From Megaleporinus macrocephalus (lineage: Eukaryota > Chordata > Actinopteri > Characiformes > Anostomidae), in the NCBI GenBank assembly GCA_021613375.1, contig CM038708.1:25625518-25689517 (forward strand): a stretch of 64,000 nucleotides of DNA, read 5' to 3'. Made by a program: the position numbers and the translations under genes. Under the pieces are notes generated by a model. It saw only the letters and a program-made list of their open reading frames with translations, was not told where the DNA came from and did not search any database. This document shows, piece after piece, positions 1-13,643 of the stretch. Numbering within the stretch: position 1 is the first letter of the stretch; each line of letters begins with the position of its first letter.

Positions 1-587
1 GCGTTCTCTTCGACATTATTTCAAATACGATCACAAATAACGCACACAGACTACACATCAAGACTATATGGATACATCTAATGTATATTTGGAGGCATCA
101 AGACCAGAAACTGGACACGATTGTAAGTTTTTAAACGGTAAAATGAAAGAGGAGGCAGCACCATGTGCGGCCCAGGAGCCGGCAACCAGCGCAACGGCTA
201 GTTAGCTTAGCATGCTAACGGGCTAAGTCACGTTGTATCACAGGAGCCGGCAAATCTTAACATACCGTCAAAAAATATATAGAAACAAAATCCACGCGTC
301 TCTCAACGCTTGATATCGAACAATATATACTAAAACCAACCTGTTTGCCCAAAACGGACCGTTCCTATTTTATTTCCTGCTAGAACGACCATTTTAACGT
401 GCCACGCCGCTTCGCATCGAGCCAAGCCAGCGCAGCTTAAACCTCTTACACAAGAATTATTCAGAACTAAAAGCCGCATAAGTAGTGAACCATACGTACA
501 TATTTATATTCACACGTAATCAAAACTTATATATTCATTTTTACATGTAAAACTGAATTAGCTACGTGCTACAGTAGCTCTACTTAC

Positions 588-650
588 CTATCCTCATGTT
601 CAGCCGACATTATCACAAAGAACAGCACAACGGCGGAAATGTGTTAAATA
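588..650 (-). CDS. eif4a1: eif4a1 first exon (partial gene): eukaryotic initiation factor 4A-I, N-terminus
   Basis: On the minus strand an ATG at 610-608 opens M-S-A-E-H-E-D-R, cut after 23 coding bases by a strong donor (GATAG|gtaag, exon end 588). eIF4A1 is the DEAD-box RNA helicase of the eIF4F cap-binding complex. In mammals its first coding exon is also 23 nt, also starts MSA, and also breaks inside an Arg codon at this phase. EIF4A1 lies directly downstream of SENP3 on the same strand in mammals, as here. The helicase domain would be in exons beyond the left edge; positions 1-587 read as intron 1, and I see no exon 2 there. The 5' end near 650 is a guess from promoter spacing. The identification rests on few residues plus phase and synteny. 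Confidence 0.75.
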
Positions 651-800
651 CGTGGGAGCGAAGCGGAGCGGACGCTTCTGATTGGTCAGGAGTTCTGTCA
701 ATCAAAACGAAGGCCAGCCATTCTGACTCCTCATAGGCTGAAGCAAAAGCGTCATAACGCAAAGGCGTCGCCCCGCTGTACGTTTGACGTCAGGGCAGTC
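640..800 (-). promoter_or_regulatory. eif4a1 promoter with CCAAT box and perfect CRE
   Basis: Reading on the minus strand upstream of the ATG at 610, there is a CCAAT box (ATTGG on plus at 681-685) and a perfect palindromic cAMP response element TGACGTCA at 785-792. A weak TATA-like gtatttaac sits near 645-655. The stretch is richer in CpG than its surroundings, as expected for a housekeeping promoter. The motifs are seen directly; their function is inferred. Confidence 0.5.
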
Positions 801-1453
801 TTAGTCATATTTGCAGTAAATCAAAACCTCTCGCTTTATAGCAGTAATATAGTTTCATAAATTACTTATATACAACTCAGTAATCATACATATGAGTCGT
901 TTTGAGGAAAGCACAAGCACACAGTGTCCTCGTGTCTAAAATATTATAATGAGTAATAGCCATAGTTTCATAATGTATGTGAATGCAGTTTCATAAAGTT
1001 TGTTAAACCACATAATTAAAAACAGAATTTAACACTGATGTTCAGTGATCAACTCTGACCAACTTCTAATTATTTCTCAGCTCATAGCTGAAGGTTAATG
1101 AACACTTATATATTGCAGTGATACCCCACAAGTGTTGAAATGTCAAAACCCACTGTAAACCAGCTTGCAATAAATTAATGTAAGTATTAAAACAAGATAC
1201 AAACATAGTGATTCTGATTGTTATAGAATTTTGCCCATTTGTCTGGAATGTCACCAACAGCCAGGGTCAAGTATCAAAGAGCACAAACTTAAACTGTAAA
1301 ACTGTGACAATTCATTGCCAGATCTTGACGTAACAGTTCAAATTACTGCCAGTGAAGAGCGAGGAAGCAGAAATCATTAACATTACTGGGAATGTGGCTT
1401 AGCCGACAGAACAATTGTGACCAAATCCACTTATCGGTTTTTATAAGGCATGA

Positions 1454-1459
1454 TTTATT
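1454..1459 (-). terminator. candidate polyadenylation signal of senp3
   Basis: AATAAA on the minus strand (tttatt on plus), about 340 bases past the senp3 stop codon at 1796. This would give a 3' UTR of roughly 360 bases and leave about 0.8 kb before the eif4a1 start. Confidence 0.4.
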
Positions 1460-1795
1460 CAAAAATAAAAGTAAAACATGTTTACGCTTGCACATTTGAG
1501 TAACATGACACTTTCCCACACTTAATAAAAGCATTAACACCTTTACAAGACGGAGAGAAAAATCATAGAAAACACTGTGAAAGCCTCTTTCAAGAGTCCA
1601 AAATGGCTCCCATCAAAATGCCACATTTCAACACAGTAGGCATCAGAAAAGACATTGGCCTCTGACGAACACAGGAAAATAACACTGATACAAAACGAAA
1701 ACGAAAAGAGTGGGTTTGAAAACGCAATGTCCAGATGGAAGTCCAGATGTTTTTTTTTAAGTTCCTTCTCTGGTCGCACTGCCACAAGGTAAGTA

Positions 1796-4700
1796 TCACA
1801 GTGAGAGCTTGCAGTGACAAAGCTCTTTGTACATGAGTCTCCTCAGTTTAGGCATGTCCTGCTGACTGAAGCTGAAGGGCTGTCCCAATGCCAGACACTT
1901 GCAGTACTACAACAAAAATATATAGATTAGGAGAGTGGGATGATTACACTGAACAAAATACTTTACACTTTTTTACTGAAATTACTGTTAAAATAACAAT
2001 AATACTGAAAAATACAGCCCTGAATTCCCACATTAGTATCTGGTGACAACCATTTGTCAAAATTCTAGACTAGCAAAAGGCGAACAATACTAAAAGTGTT
2101 AATTACATATTTTTCTTCAGTATATTATTAATGCGTGTACATTATTCTACTGATTATAGTATTTTATTCTTTAAACTATTGTGACATTTATTTTATATTT
2201 TGGATTTGACATAAATAACTATGCAAGATCATAGATGTCTCAAAAAACAGAAACTAAGACGGAAGATGTAGTTATTTCAACTCACCTGAAGGACGAATGC
2301 TCCGCAGTCACTGTCATTATTCTGCCTCCCTACATTCTAAAACACAAATACAATCTCCATTTAACAATCAGTCCTTCAGAAAGTCAAGCAACTTTTATTA
2401 TATCACAATCAGTGGTAGGCATAAAGGGCATAAGAGTTTCCAGTTGTTAGCCAACATGTATCCTATAATAGCCAAACCTTTCCAGACACCCCCCCTCTGA
2501 TAAGTTCATTCAGCTACTTTCAGGTGCACCAACTGCACACATACAGTTCTGATAGAAAAGCATTGGCAATACACTGAGCACTGACTACAGGGGTATAAAG
2601 CCCCAAGCACTGAAACTGCCTTCACTTGAGTGACGGAGCACCATCCAATTCCTCTAGGATGATTTAGAGTGGTGTTAGTGGTCCAGAGCTTATCATCCAA
2701 CATCAGGACCTGACCTCACTGCTGCTCTTGTGGTTGAATGCAAACAAATCCTCCGAGCACTGTTTCACTGTGAAGTGTAAAACCTTCCCAACATAGCATT
2801 GACTGTTACTGCAGAAAAGCAAGCTCCATATTAACATTCCTGATTTCAGAAGAAATGCTGGATAGATATAGGCTGGAAATAAGCTACATGTGAGCCTTAC
2901 ACATTCTTCTCCATTAACAAAGCAATATGTTTAACCAGCAAATTACCAATGACATGTAAAATCTATATAAATAAATAAAAAAGAAAGAAAAAAAAGAACA
3001 ACAATAATGACTTTGTACAGACAGAGCGTTCAGCTTACTCAGAATCCTATTAGCTGACCTGACATGCAGTACACAAACTGCTTTAGACACATACAGGCAG
3101 CCATAATTTCTTTAAGTAGCAATTTGTGGTCATTGGTCAGGTCTTCAGTTACTGACTCACCATTTTGAAAAAGCCTCTCCAGCCGGTAAGGAAATCTCTC
3201 TGCTGCTTTATGATAGCTTCTGCCTGGAGGTACTTAAAGATGTGCTACAGAGAGAAAATGAGAAAGAAGTTGAAGATACATGATACGAGCGATACATGTC
3301 TGACACAAGTAACCAGAAGTTGTTCTGACCTTGGGACAACGGCGATTAAGAGTTCGTTGGGAGTCAAAGTAGGTGATGGAACGCTGCTTGATGTCCACTG
3401 ATACTAGTGACCAATGCACTTCCAAATGAATGGGAATTAAGAGCAGATCCTTGCTGAAGATGTCAACCTGTGTCAGAATGTACAGAGAAGCTGTTTAAAC
3501 ATTTCTTCACAAGGACTTATTAACATAATAAAAATGTAAAAAAATCTATTATGTATTAAGTCCCTATGAAGTTTCTTGAAATATTAACTGGATCAAGACG
3601 AATCACTCTCTAACACTGATAGAGTACTTCACATGAATACTCCAGTGGTATGTTAGATGAGAGAAAAAGTCTTACATTTTTAGTCCACCGTTTCACACCA
3701 TCATAACCTTTAGTCCTCAGCTTGTCATAAAAGAAGCTGTTGAAGAAATGAACCTATAACACAAGATTAAAAAACATTTAGAGCGTTACATTCATACATT
3801 TACTCAAAAGGCTCACTTATACTCATAGTTAAATACGTATACGCTTGGAGCTCTCTGTCTGTACTCTGCGTTCATTTCGTGTGTAATTTGCATGTTTTAG
3901 AAAGCTTACTGATACAGATGAGACAGAGCAATACCACTGCAGACCGTGAGGGCAGTGCAAGACGCCACCACTTCCATACAAACATGACAAAGAAGAAACG
4001 ACGGGACTTTTTTGGTTGTGCAAATTGGTTCAAAATTTTCATTAGGATGCAACTTCGCAGCGGTGCAGAGACAAACAGTTGTTTTTCTTCGTTTTTGAAG
4101 TAAATGCAGAACTACGAGCTCATCCACCGCCGCCATGTTTGATTTACTCCATACCGCCCGCTACTCGATGTGTTTTGCTCAACAACGCCAACAGAACTGA
4201 TGCAGAGAATGTATGTGGGCAGTGACGGCTATATCTCTTGAAACGTACACAGACATTTCCGCAAGTAGAGGTATAAATGAGCCTAAAGTCAACATTAGCG
4301 TAATCTTACTATCACCTTGTCGGGCACTGAATCCATCACAAGGTCTCCATACATGTTCATGACCTGTGGAGATAAAAACATGAAAGATATCAGGCAACGC
4401 GGAGAAGTCATAGTAACAGATACACAACAATAAATAAGTTGACAGATTAGAATGTACCATACTTTACCTGATCATTGAGCCAGTTCTGTCCATACAGGGT
4501 GCCGAGATCATCCATGGTGAGGACATGACGCTTGTAGTTTACACTGAATCCCCGCAGCATGCTTGTTCCTGGCGACCGCTGGTAGGACTGGATAATCTGT
4601 TGCACCTCAGCCTTCCTGAGAGATACAACCACAAACCTTTTATTTGTAAAGCGCACAGACAAAAGTGGACCAGATAACAAAGTTAAACTAATTCAAATTT

Positions 4701-7700
4701 ACAAAACACATCTGTTTGTTTGTTTGTATGTGTAATTGTCATGGAAGCAATTTCGACAAGAACAAGATTCAACTTGGATAACAAACTAACTAGAGACACC
4801 AAGCGCCCAAGACTATTTAACGATAATATTCAAGAGAGCATACCTGTGAGGCTGAGAGAAATTCTCAGTGAAAATCTCCTGCAGTTGCTCTACAATGTCA
4901 TCAGCATGTATTGGGATGAGACTGCCATATTTATGGAGAGACTCATCCAAAATGCCTAAGAGGTGAACAAATATTAAAGGGTTAATCACTTCTGGAAGTC
5001 TAAAACATGATTACACGCTTGGTGAACTGTTGATTGTTTTAGGAACCGTGTTTTGGAACCAACTATTACATTGTAAAAGTAATCTTTAACATTGGTGACC
5101 TTCTCGAAGCCACTGGAATTTATAATGCATTTCAGGTCCAAGAGAAATTTATGGTCTCTCCATCACTTTGCTGTTCTGGAACTTTAGATTTTCTGATTTT
5201 TGTTGTTCTGGAATTGTTTGATACCTTTGAGGAATTGTCATGTCTAAATTCTGCTGCTTGTTGATGAGGTGTAGAACACAGTATGACTTACTGTAAACCA
5301 TAAAAACAAACGAACAAAACTTTAATGCACAGCTGGTTGCTTTCGGCAACCGTTTAACACAATGGTTGCTGGGCCTAATTCCGTCTCCCCATCATGCGTA
5401 CAGTGTCACGCAGGGATACAGACACTAATTTTCCTTATTTTTATGAGTAACTGTTTAATTCTAAACTTAAAAACTGAGCCTTCTTGTACCTGAATGCTGT
5501 TTGTGCATGTGAAGTCTGAATCTGGAAGCGAGCTGAAACTCAGAACAACATCTGCTTAAAACAGCAGCCAGCAGTGTTTAGTTACACAGTGTTTTATTCA
5601 TTTTCACAGTTCATAATAAATCATACTGTGAGCACACCAGCTATTAAGATCTGTTTGACTTTAATGATGACCAGAGTCTTTATTCACAATATTTTCTAGG
5701 AGTAGGCGTGCTGATCTGAGACCAGATTCTTCCATCATGTACAATGACAGGAACAGAAAAGAGATTCCAGGTAGAAACATTAGATACTTTAAAAACCTTT
5801 CTAAATATGGGTACTGGATATAGTCTGAATGGGAAATATTGAACATCTTTTAACTGCAGAAGAGATTAAAAAAGCATGCACCTTGGACACAGGACACATG
5901 TTCATCAGTGAGGGCCACCTCAACCCTCTGCTTGGTTGGTTTCTCAAGCATTGAGGAAAAATTCCACCCTTCAGTTTTCCCAACACAGAGTGCCGAGCTG
6001 GACTGTGACATGCCATGATAACCATTCAAGTCACCAAATGGAGCTTCTGGGGGCAAAGAAGAGACACGTTTTCATGAGGATCTCAAACGTGAAAGAACAT
6101 ACCTCGTCATCTGCTTACAAAAGTCTGGTAAGCACTACTGGGCTTCCATAAACGATACAGCTCATAAAAACATAGGTCCAGTTTAACCGTTCAGTTACCA
6201 TTATTAATGAAAGTGTAGATAACAGGTTCAACCAACTCTGACACGCTTACCTGCCTCACTTCTAAATGCGCTCTGCCCCGCTAACCTGGAGCTGCCGGGG
6301 CCAGGGTCCCGTCTCTGCCTGCTTGCATAAAGACTATACTGGCGCCACCGCCTGGCCCGCCTGTGTCCGAGCGTGCCCACCCACTGCGCGCGCTGCCGCC
6401 ATGTCTTCCAGTTGTGAGCGAGCCGGAAGCGCAGCCCCATGCAGGCACGAAGCTTCTTCCACCGCTTTAGCCTCTGCTGCCTAAGCCCACGGAGGCGAAC
6501 CCGTAGTGGGCTCTCAGGAAAGTCCCTGGCTTCGAGCTTGGCCTGCTCCTTATCTGAAAGTGACAGGTTCTGGCACTGCCGCTCTTGTGACTGTGATTCA
6601 TGTGGGCCACGCCAGTCCTCCGCTCCATCCTCCTCTTCTAACGGCGCACATTCAGAATTGATCTCTTCACCTTCATCCATCTTATCTTCTTCTAGTTCCT
6701 CCTCCTCCTCCTCTTCCTCCACCTCCTCTTCATCTAGCTCGCCCGGCTTCATGTATTCTCCGGTCCAGACTCGCTCCTTCTGGCTCAGTTTTAAGTGCAT
6801 AGCACTTTGAGTATTGTGAGGTGAATCAGGGCCCAACAGATGCCCTCGTGCCATGCCTCCGGGAGCGCCCTCGTGGCTCACAGTGAGTGAGAGCTCGCCC
6901 TGCCAGCGGTTATGAGCCAGGCTTGCCCCGCTGTCTCTCATGGTCCACGGGCACCCTGCTACCTGCGCCAGCTCGCCGCCTGGAAAAGCACACACGATAA
7001 TAAGACATAAATAAGACGTAGTATGTCAGGAATCTTTAGTGCTTCAGTTCTGGTTCTTTTCCAGCACAGCTAAGACTGCAGTGTTCAGATCTATCGAGAC
7101 GACTGTCCACACGGTCATTTGCAAGTGATCAGATCGGATTTGTGTGTTCAGACATCACCAACCTATGCACACGGACTGCTGTGGTAACGATGTAGGTGTT
7201 GGTAACTTCATGGTAAGCTCATCTCTTCTAGAAGTACAAGCAGACAATTTACTTCTGCATCAGTCCAAGGACTGTTGTTCTCTTCCACAGTGGGTGTGAA
7301 TAGAAATTCTCTGGCACGAACATGAATGGTCTGCGCTCTTCTTGAATAATCTGAGCGACCAAAAGCGTCCAGACTAAGACACATCTGTAAAAATGTGTTT
7401 GGGCTCGCATTTCAAAGCACCTCCAAGTGTGGTTTTGATCTGATATGCCGTCCAAACTATCCAAAATGAATTTGGATTCAACCTGGATGCCAAAAATCAG
7501 ATTTGGGCTGAGAGTCTGAACAGGGCCCAATAAACCTGATGAGGTGAAGGAGTTGTGTTTAGGCAGGAAATTACCAAACCGTGCTGGACACTTGCCTAAA
7601 ATCTTAAACTTAACGAAACCAGCAACGGTTCCAGATAAAGAGCTGGACTCTCTAATCTAAACACACCAATAAACAAACTGTTATGAAAGATTTTTACTGT

Positions 7701-8400
7701 TTGGAGCGAATTCAAGCAAAACGTGATCATTACGTCAACGTTACTTATACAGGTGATGTCTATAAACGCCTAGAAATAATTTGTTTTCAACAAAAGCTCT
7801 CACAGCGAGGAAAGCTTCAGAATTATGAAAAAAATAAATACACAAACGCGTTTATCTTTGTCACTAACCTCGAAATGTGACTCTCCAAAAGCAAATTAAG
7901 CGGAATTTGTCGACCTAAAACATAACGTTACCAGTTGAATGCAGATTTTAGCCGTACAAATTTCAGAAAGTTGAATATTTTTACTGACTGAAGGTGTGGA
8001 AAACAAAACTGTGGTTAACGTTACCTGCACAAACAAACCCCCCAGCTAGCTCGCTAGCACTCCGCGAAAATCACCCCCGGTTAAATAACAAGCTAGCAGT
8101 TAGCCGCAGCCGAGCGTGTTTATAAACACAGCCCGCTACTTTAACCCACCAATACAGATCTTATTCTCGGTTTATGTCCATTTGTCGTGCCTGTCACATT
8201 ACTGTAGTGATAACTGGCGTGATCCATGTCCGGACTGAGGATTTGCTGTGCTGGTGTTAATAAAGCGTGCAAATTAGCCAGCTAGGCTGTTAGCTCAACA
8301 CTGCTGAACACGCCGCACCTTCCCTCGTTTCTTTACATTCATGTCGACGAAGCACTCACCGTCCGCCTGCAGTTTTATATCAGTATCAGTGGACACCGTG
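1796..8400 (-). CDS. senp3: senp3: sentrin/SUMO-specific protease 3 (complete gene, 10 coding exons)
   Basis: Cysteine protease (C48/Ulp1 family) that removes SUMO2/3 from targets; in mammals it acts in the nucleolus and ribosome maturation. Exons on the minus strand: 6251-6979 (ATG at 6941), 5882-6046, 4844-4955, 4468-4615, 4316-4363, 3676-3753, 3330-3467, 3161-3244, 2286-2336, 1796-1906 (stop TGA). All junctions are GT-AG and all phases agree, giving 541 residues against about 574 in human. The basic, acidic and variable N-terminal part (an acidic Glu run near residues 90-110) fills exon one; the conserved part starts at the [11 protein letters not shown] motif. The catalytic triad is intact: His about 432 (EVHW), Asp about 449 (YFDS), Cys about 499 (NDSDCGAF), with the oxyanion Gln about 493. 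[15 protein letters not shown] is diagnostic of SENP3/SENP5, and eif4a1 next door favours SENP3. A non-coding exon probably ends at 8360 (GGACG|gtgagt). I cannot say which teleost paralogue this is. Confidence 0.93.
3906..4136 (-). other. small CpG-rich intronic ORF in senp3, possible Harbinger-type transposon relic
   Basis: Inside the senp3 intron between exons 4316-4363 and 3676-3753, a 76-codon ORF opens at a good Kozak context (aaacATGGCGGCGG) and reads [18 protein letters not shown]... The leucine/arginine-rich start resembles the N-termini of HARBI1/ALP1-like transposase-derived proteins of fish, but no nuclease domain follows. It could be the 5' stub of an inserted element or chance. 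I do not claim a functional gene. Confidence 0.2.
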
Positions 8401-8560
8401 TCTCTAGACGGTTTACTGTGTGGTTAAGGGTTTTTGGACATTTGGCAGTTCGGAGATTTCAACCCTAATCAATGAGCACCGTCGCTTTCTTTCGGCGAAG
8501 GCATGACGCCTCTCCTGTTGGCGTCAGCAAATCTCTCCCGCGGCCGGAGCAGAGAAGCGG
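8040..8560 (-). promoter_or_regulatory. senp3 promoter / CpG-rich region with non-coding exon 1
   Basis: A GC- and CpG-richer stretch lies upstream of the senp3 coding exon. On the minus strand a strong donor (GCGGACG|gtgagtgct) ends a probable 5' UTR exon at 8360; it would splice to the acceptor at 6980 (tgcttttccag). A TATA-like gatataaaact lies near 8372-8384. The transcription start cannot be fixed by eye. Confidence 0.45.
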
Positions 8561-10479
8561 CTGTGTTCCAATCTGCGACCTAGTGCACTACTCAGAGCAC
8601 TTGCTGGGTCTGTTCCAAACCGCTAGAGTTAAAGACGGTGTCAGCAATAATTTTGCCATATGTGGAGAAATTCCCCTGTTGTTCAGCGGCTGTTAACACA
8701 ATAGCAGAGTTCAAAATCCAGCGTGACTGCCTCAGGTTCTGTAAACTGGACAAGTAAGCAAATGAAGTGAGCAGTATGTCAACCATTCAGGACAATAAGA
8801 CATATGTTCTTGCTTATGGTAACTGAGAAGGGAAAAACATAATCAATAATAAAATAATAAACATAAACAAAACCTCAAATGATTTAGATAGTGAATTTAC
8901 ATGAATCCGAGAGCCACCACAACAAAAACATGGTCACATCAGCTTTGACTAGTAGGACGGCGCACTGATAACCCCTTTAATCAGACAACAGATCAGATCA
9001 GACATCCACACCAGTGAGACATTCTACCACTTCTGCCATTTCTCCAAACTTGTGTAATTATTTTCCCTCCTTTATGATTTCAGTGAAGTTGAGGCCATTT
9101 TTGTTAATGTGGGGATTTTTCTGGACTTGTTTTTGAGAAAATCAGTTTTCTTTCGGGCAGTCATTCAGCATGAGCAGCTGCTGCTGCTCAGAGAGATGCT
9201 GGCAGGCTGAAGAGGTTGACACAAGCAGAAAGGAACCAAACTCCTTTTTACCTCACTGACTTGAATTGGCATGCACCATCTTGGTTTACCTCATATATAA
9301 TTTTTGATTTTGAGCAGTAGTATTTGAGTCAGCATCTTCGGGTTCCACAGCAGTTGCAGAGTCTAATCCGCTTTTACACCAAAAACAAATCACACCACAT
9401 GCATGGAAAGCTAGCCATGTCCAACTGCCCTTTGCATGCACTCCCAGCATGCAGGCATATGAACGCTACAGATTACTCTCCTGATTTTGATTGTTTCTAC
9501 AGGTTGACTTATAAGGCAGGAGTAATATCCTTTGGCAGTTTAGTCTGAGGTTAGGGACTGAGGTTAGATGACCTGGCATCCAGGAAACCTACAAAACTCA
9601 AAAAATGGTTAGGAATGTAAACTCTGCTGTCAGATTTTCACTGTTAGCCCTGAGAGTGTATTGATGCCTTTTATCTGTTTTAACTCTCACCAGTGAGTCA
9701 AAGCCAGACTACAATGTACTTTCATCTGGTCTCTTGCTCGGTCACTCTCTCTTCCTCACTTCCTTCGAGAACATTCTTTTGGTCTCTATTCAGTCTCTGC
9801 TCTGATGTCCATGCGGGGAATACTGAGATATCTTATTCTTATGGTTAACTGAAGACCCACAGTTGTTGGTATATGTGACAGTTCTAGAAGTTCTCGCAAG
9901 AGGTCTCATTTCCGCTCCTCTAGATTTAAACAGCGCTGTAGTGGGTGTCTCGAGCCTGAGAGGCAATGACTGAGACGCCATTCCTCCAATTATTAGTCTG
10001 TCTATCATCAAAAGCTGGAATTTTAAGATGAAATCCTTACATAACATGGCTTTAAATTAAAGAAATATCAGACTTTTTATAGCTTGGTTTCCATATATGG
10101 TCTGTATGGACTGGGGATTAAATGATATGGTTTGAAACTTTAACAGCCTTTGCATACTATTTCAATACGGACCCTTCAATATTTTAAGCTGTGGGAGTTT
10201 TATTGCTAATAATATAATAGTACAGCCTACACAAAGCCCTGTCGTTTCCTGAATCCCTTGCCATAAAATTCCTGATCCAGATCACAAAGGGTTTGATAGT
10301 TACCTGATGTGCTGAATCAGGCGTTTAGTATGTGTGGCAGGGGGTCTGGAAGATTGGATTAGAACAGCGACAAAGGAAGATAAAGCGCTGTTATAGTATA
10401 GAGGTGGAAATAAGAGCTAACAGTGTTTCATGCTGAGCTAAAAGCTCCTCAAATATGAAAGCTTTTGGTCTGGATTTAA

Positions 10480-10740
10480 AAATGTAGTATAATAGCTAAA
10501 CACTGCCTTTCTAGGTTTAGTCTGTACATTAGGCAGGACTAACTGGCTAGTTTATAATGATCTGAGAGTTCTTATTAGATATACAAACTGATGCTACTAC
10601 ATTAAAAGCATCTAAAATAGCAGTAGTAACTTAATTTTTATTCTATATTGGTAGCCAGTAAAGATTTAAGAATGGGGATTACGTGTCCTCTTCTTTTGCT
10701 CCTGGTGAAAGCATCCCCTTATTTGTCTTTCAGCCTGATA
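10480..10740 (-). mobile_element. LINE relic (L2/CR1-like), antisense orientation
   Basis: The stretch containing 'ggtagccagtaaagatttaa' and 'attacgtgtcctcttctttt' matches, from memory, the antisense of a non-LTR element widespread in fish; the same family is seen more clearly at 52.9-53.45 kb. No reading frame survives. Confidence 0.35.
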
Positions 10741-11811
10741 AACTAACCCATCATTATTTTCCACTCCGTCTTAACCCCAACCATAAAACCTGTCAGAATA
10801 AAAGCTAAAATAATCATTTGTTTTCTTTGTTGTTTGTTGTCCTGACACTCAAAACACCACATGGCCTGCAGGATGCTCATTTGATGGGACGTTGATAAGA
10901 GCTGGTGTCTTGCGCAACTCCATTCCTGAGAGCTTTTTTCAGACAAGTCGAGGTCTTGGGCGATGTGATCATCATGTGTGTTCACTGAAATTAAAAGCCT
11001 GTCTATGACATTGGTGAGAAAAAGTTCATCTTCATTACACCTGCACAAGAGCTCTAGTGACCATTGCTTTTACTCTGTACTTCTTAACGTTTATTCTTCA
11101 ATCAATCAACATTTATTTTCACTCAGGAGTACACTGAGTGAGACCCTCATTTACAATAAAATAAAATTGTTAAACAAAAAGGGATTGAAAATGAATTCAA
11201 ATGAATTTTAATGAGTACTTAAAATAAAAAAAACAATAAGAACAGTGACAAAATTCAGTAAGATAAACCGTAAAAGAAAAACAAATAAACAATGTATAAG
11301 AAACTAAAACCAATAATAAGACAAAGGTGAAAAATAAGTAGAATTTTTTTTTATATAAATATAGTAGTAAAATTTAAAATAGCATAAGAATAAATACTAA
11401 AAAAAGTAATAATAAAACCATAACAATAATAATATTAAAAGAGTAAAAAAAAAAGATAAAAGAATGGTAAAAAAAATAAATAAATAAAAAAAAATAACTG
11501 AATATCAAAATAACAAAACTGTTAATTAAAATAAATTAAACACTGGCAGGTCGTGAGGAGAAATTAAATGTTTAAAATGACAGCAAGCTGAGCTTTAGTG
11601 TTTCTTTAGTGCTGTAGTTCCAGCTCGCTGGTGCTCTGTAGCTAAAAGCAGATTTTCCTAGTTCAGTAAAAGCTCTAGGAACCTGAAGGGTGATCCAGAC
11701 TCTCTGTAACCATAAATAAAAGTAAAAGCACATTTTGTCTGATTTACATGTTGTTTGCATAAATGTTTATCTGTTATGTCAGTGTTAGTGTCTGAGAGAC
11801 ATGCTTGTGCT

Positions 11812-11838
11812 CCTCTCTCTTTCTCTCTTTTTTCTCTT

Positions 11839-11870
<32 letters not shown>
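11812..11870. repeat. (CT)n/(CA)n compound microsatellite
   Basis: Interrupted CT repeats passing into a CA run, read directly. Confidence 0.95.
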
Positions 11871-11871
<1 letters not shown>

Positions 11872-12589
11872 TGCACCATCCTCAACAAGACTGAGTCCCT
11901 CTGAACAACAATCACCTCCATCACACGCATCAATGGCTTTGCAGTAAAGGCCACTGGTATCAATCTACCCACCCTGCTTAATCCACACACCTCACACCTG
12001 AGTCATCACCTGTTTCAGCTCCTTCCCTCAGGCAGGCACTTCATTCAAACAAGGAATAAAACAATCAGACTTCAGAAAGTTCCTTTCTGCACATCAGTAC
12101 TCTCATGCACAACTGTGTTACATAGTTTACTTGTTTACTTGAGAGCTGTGTTTGCACTTAACTCTTCTTATTGTATTTTATTTAGTCTAGTATTTCAGTA
12201 GGTGTGAAACGGCTATTCTCAGTTACCCTGTAAACATGAGCTACTGTGTAACCAAAGACAAATTCTTTGTATGTGCAGTCATGCTCGGCCAATACAGCCT
12301 GATTCTGACTCTGTAGCAGCGCTTGCCTGGTTAAGAGAAGTATTGAAAGCCTGAGAAAAGGCATGTAGTCATTTTCTTAGTTCATCAATAGTCAGGATGT
12401 GACTATGCTGAGGATGAATCATTTCAAATAAGCTGCATTACTACTCAGTTACTTGATTACTGTTAGTTTATGAGGGAAAAGGTTTGGTGTGTACATGTTG
12501 CAGTGAAAGTAGTGGATTATGGATCAGTGACCCTAAGAGTGCTTTAGCCAAATGTCAGAATATCACTAAAATGGTTCAGAATGATTCAG

Positions 12590-12735
12590 GTTCAGAAGAA
12601 AACACATTCCAGTAGTGTTCGCTTCCTCAACCCAAACACATCCACGATACCTGGCAATTAACAGATGAGCTGAATCAGGTTTGTTTGAACAGGGAAATGA
12701 CTAAACTGTCCTGAGCAACGGCCTTCTGGGACTGA
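12590..12735. repeat. short dispersed repeat ('gatgagctgaatcagg' type)
   Basis: The segment around 'cagatgagctgaatcaggtt' and 'ccttctgggactg' resembles a short repeat common in fish genomes. Diverged relatives appear near 10.24-10.33 kb ('gatgtgctgaatcagg') and possibly 61.56-61.64 kb. No ends can be fixed. Confidence 0.3.
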
Positions 12736-13182
12736 ATATCCAAAATAAACTCAAAACGAGGTAGAAGTGTGAGACATACTGGGTTTTTCTTCAATCAGCA
12801 CATTTTCAGATTAGATTTATTTTTTCCTTAATGAGCCTAAATATTTGTAAAGTGTGGCTTTTTTCGCTGTGTAACATGCATTTCATTATCATATACTGTG
12901 AAAAACATTCTCTACGTTTTACATTAGACTAATCTACTTTTATATGCATATGCTTTATGTCTGCTTCATACTTTTCAGGGCTTTTAGGCTGTAGTTCCAA
13001 GGCATAGTGTGAGAGTGAGCAAGTGTGTGTATGTGTTGGGGGGTGAAATTGTTCAAATCTCATCAGACTGGATTAACCAGATCGGGCAGTGTGAAGGGAA
13101 AAGCCTCGTGTGACAATAACAAAGTTTTTTCTTTCCTTGTCATAGGAAGTTTCAGTGTAATGTAAAGGAATGATGCTGTGTT

Positions 13183-13312
<130 letters not shown>

Positions 13313-13421
13313 CAGAAAATTGCATTTAATGACTTGCGGTTTAATGTCAGCCTCATCACTTTTATCTTTAAATAAAGTGTCAAACACTGTTACAGCAACC
13401 ATTATTTAGGCTATAGAACAG

Positions 13422-13440
13422 AATAGATAGATAGACAGAC

Positions 13441-13511
<71 letters not shown>

Positions 13512-13572
13512 CAGAAAAAAATATAGAAGACAGACAGGCATATATATATATATATAGCTGAGTCTGTGAGTC

Positions 13573-13643
<71 letters not shown>

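Larger units (their letters stand above)
8560..13180. other. intergenic region between senp3 and tnk1, repeat-rich, no gene seen
   Basis: About 4.6 kb between two head-to-head genes. No ORF here resembles a known protein. It holds low-complexity A/T sequence (11.2-11.5 kb), likely LINE relics (10.4-10.75 kb, possibly 11.5-11.75 kb), a CT/CA microsatellite, and copies of a short dispersed repeat near 10.24-10.33 and 12.59-12.73 kb. Confidence 0.6.

Noticed and set aside
6439..6810. 123-codon plus-strand ORF rich in serine
   Set aside because: It is the antisense of the acidic Glu tract in the senp3 N-terminal exon, whose minus-strand frame has splice-consistent homology.
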